NCBI RefSeq assembly: GCF_038396765.1
Contig: NZ_CP150096.1
Coordinates: 3,517,001 to 3,581,000 of the forward strand
Direction: 5' to 3'
Source of the DNA: Chitinophaga caseinilytica
GTDB taxonomy: Bacteria > Bacteroidota > Bacteroidia > Chitinophagales > Chitinophagaceae
Length of the DNA stretch: 64,000 nucleotides
The translations under genes and the position numbers were made by a program. Positions within the stretch are counted from its first letter, which is position 1, and each line of letters starts with the position of its first letter. Below the pieces are notes generated by a model. That model was not told the origin of the DNA, made no database searches, and saw only the letters and a program-made list of their open reading frames with translations. This document shows, one piece after another, positions 62,546 through 64,000 of this stretch.

Positions 62546-64000
62546 TTAGGGTCTGTCCACCGAGTCTTTTTCATGCTCGTGATCCTCGTGCCGCAAACTG
62601 TCTTCCTGCATCCTCCGCAGCATCGCGGCCCGCGCAATGCTGTCCTGTACCCGCCGCAACCGCCGGTCGCTGAAAAGCTCGCCGAACCGGTTGAAATCAC
62701 GTACGTAAGACATCCCCACGCCACTCCGGATCCTGTTGTCCAGCAACCATGCATCATAATCCATCTTGCTGAACGCATTCAGACGAACACGCCCGTCCGG
62801 CGTCAGCAAATACTCGATCCGGAAGTCGCCCGCGAAGTTTTGCGTGGAAGAGCTCGCCGAAACCCTTCCCCAGTCGTAGTTCCCGCCTACGTATAAACGT
62901 ATCCGGTTGTTCAGGAAAGATTTCGTGATACCCGTGCTCACCAGGTTCCGGTCATACGAACTGCTGGCGCTGTTATTGAAGTTGTATGCCGTATAGTTTA
63001 CATTGAAACCGATCCCCGCATTCTTGAGGAAAGTATTGGAGAAGTTGTTCAGGATCGCCGAAGCCTGCGCGCTCAAAGCCTGCCCCACACTGTTTTTACC
63101 CGTAATCGCCACGTTGGCGCTGCCGTCTGGCGGCTGGAACTGGCCCGTTGCCAACAGGTACGAAATCTGGTACAAAGCCTGGTTCTGGTTGGAGTTGATC
63201 TCCTTCAACCGCGACGCCACCCCGCTCTCATACGCCATAGACCCCACGTCCGGCAAAGTAATCTCATAAGTGATGGTCGGCTGCGTGAGCGATTGCCGCA
63301 GGTACAGCAAAATATCCACCCGCTCCGAACGGTTCATCAGCTTGTCGTCTGTAGCTGATGCCCCTGCCGCGCCCGAGGCGGCGGCGGTACTGAGGTTATA
63401 CAAACTCACCTTGGGAATGCTGTACTTCGCCGTAATGTTCACCAAAGCCTCGCCAGGATCCCCGTTCCAGGAAATCGTACTGTTCTTGTCGATATCGAAC
63501 TTCCAGCTGGCGAGCCGCTGGAAACTGAAATTATAGGTACCGGTATTGATCGTATAATTGCCGTACATCGTGAAATCCCCTTCCAGGTTCACATTGATGG
63601 CCAGGTTGCCCGTTCCGTTGGCGGAAATCACGTCGTTCGTGGAGGCATTCAGGATCACATCGATCTGCGCGTCGGGGTTGGCGGCGATGTCCATCTTCAC
63701 ATTCAGCTTGATGTCGCTCTTCTTTTTCTGCTCTTCCACCACCTTTCCGTATTGCTTGAACCGGATGTATTCGTGCTTGCCGATATCCTTGCTGTCGCTC
63801 AGCGGCAGGTAGAAATGCGTGCCCTTCAGCGGGCGCGCCAGCACGCGAAGCTCGAGGTTTTCGAGCGGACCTGTAAAATAAACCCTTCCCTGCGACAGCA
63901 CCGTTCCATAATACAGGTCGTTATCCGCCGGCCCCGTATCCAGGAACAGGAACTTGTCTGACTGCACGTCGAACTCGAACACCATATCGTAAAAGTTCTG
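62546..64000 (-). CDS. C-terminal part of a TamB-like (DUF490) translocation/assembly module protein (runs off the window)
   Basis: The frame is open from the right edge (about 484 residues visible) to TAG at 62546, so the N-terminus is outside. The C-terminal DUF490 pattern is clear: repeated beta stretches (FDVQSDKFLFLDTGPADNDL, IDVILNASTNDVISANGTGN) and ALVNITAKYSIPKVSLYNLS, with a later barrel-like end, GNYDWGRVSASSSTQNFAGD. It ends with a charged HEDHEHEKDSVDRP tail. TamB proteins bridge the periplasm for lipid and outer-membrane protein transport. No partner BamA/TamA gene is within the window. Confidence 0.85.
   Translation of the reverse strand, partial: QNFYDMVFEFDVQSDKFLFLDTGPADNDLYYGTVLSQGRVYFTGPLENLELRVLARPLKGTHFYLPLSDSKDIGKHEYIRFKQYGKVVEEQKKKSDIKLNVKMDIAANPDAQIDVILNASTNDVISANGTGNLAINVNLEGDFTMYGNYTINTGTYNFSFQRLASWKFDIDKNSTISWNGDPGEALVNITAKYSIPKVSLYNLSTAAASGAAGASATDDKLMNRSERVDILLYLRQSLTQPTITYEITLPDVGSMAYESGVASRLKEINSNQNQALYQISYLLATGQFQPPDGSANVAITGKNSVGQALSAQASAILNNFSNTFLKNAGIGFNVNYTAYNFNNSASSSYDRNLVSTGITKSFLNNRIRLYVGGNYDWGRVSASSSTQNFAGDFRIEYLLTPDGRVRLNAFSKMDYDAWLLDNRIRSGVGMSYVRDFNRFGELFSDRRLRRVQDSIARAAMLRRMQEDSLRHEDHEHEKDSVDRP

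Overview
The window looks like a chromosomal segment of a Bacteroidota bacterium, most likely a Chitinophaga-type member of the Chitinophagaceae. The evidence is SusC/SusD and FecR/ECF-sigma modules, TonB-dependent receptors with carboxypeptidase-regulatory-like domains, a LytTR/LytS-type pair, a 'MvdC/MvdD' graspetide cluster, short ProRS, and many promoters with the Bacteroidota -7 element TAnnTTTG. Intergenic DNA is AT-richer than the genes. I ran no database searches: family names come from motifs I can read.

Layout. 1-3.7 kb: envelope and metabolic singletons (partial secreted protein, Pmp3-like peptide, SRPBCC protein, AraC regulator plus SDR, fatty-acid hydroxylase-like protein). 4.2-11.5 kb: an accessory-looking block with a plus-strand operon of three secreted proteins (helical protein, possible papain-like cysteine hydrolase, HExxH metallopeptidase), then a minus-strand operon of a zincin-like protein, a peptidoglycan-binding M15 peptidase and a Nudix hydrolase, then two unknowns. 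11.7-17.9 kb: ECF sigma, FecR, TonB receptor, lipoprotein, with three frame breaks. 18.3-27.5 kb: tRNA-Leu, dapD, a second ECF sigma separated from its likely FecR-SusC-SusD partners by an amidinotransferase-like gene and five 78-bp repeats. 27.7-29.9 kb: a microviridin-class graspetide cluster. 30-34.8 kb: glycosyltransferase, tsaC-like, CCA-adding enzyme, pRiA4b-like protein, miaA. 35.4-49.5 kb: outer-membrane protein, Gly/Tyr/Trp-rich lipoprotein, proS, sensor kinase/LytTR regulator, HtrA protease, acyl-CoA reductase, ferredoxin, ddl, PASTA protein, rhodanese. 49.5-56.2 kb: a tight minus-strand operon combining an esterase, an ATP-grasp ligase, a GCS2 carboxylate-amine ligase, a class-I glutamine amidotransferase, a second ATP-grasp-like protein and RidA, with a second esterase divergent. 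56.5-64 kb: Oar-like TonB receptor, ribBA, two small unknowns and the C-terminal part of a TamB-like protein.

The two strongest leads are the graspetide cluster, whose precursor has an altered core, and the ligase/amidotransferase/esterase operon, which looks like a dedicated small-molecule or peptide conjugation pathway of unknown product. Six genes, including the normally essential proS, carry single frame breaks, five of them in or beside G/C homopolymers. This points to sequencing or assembly error more than to real gene decay.
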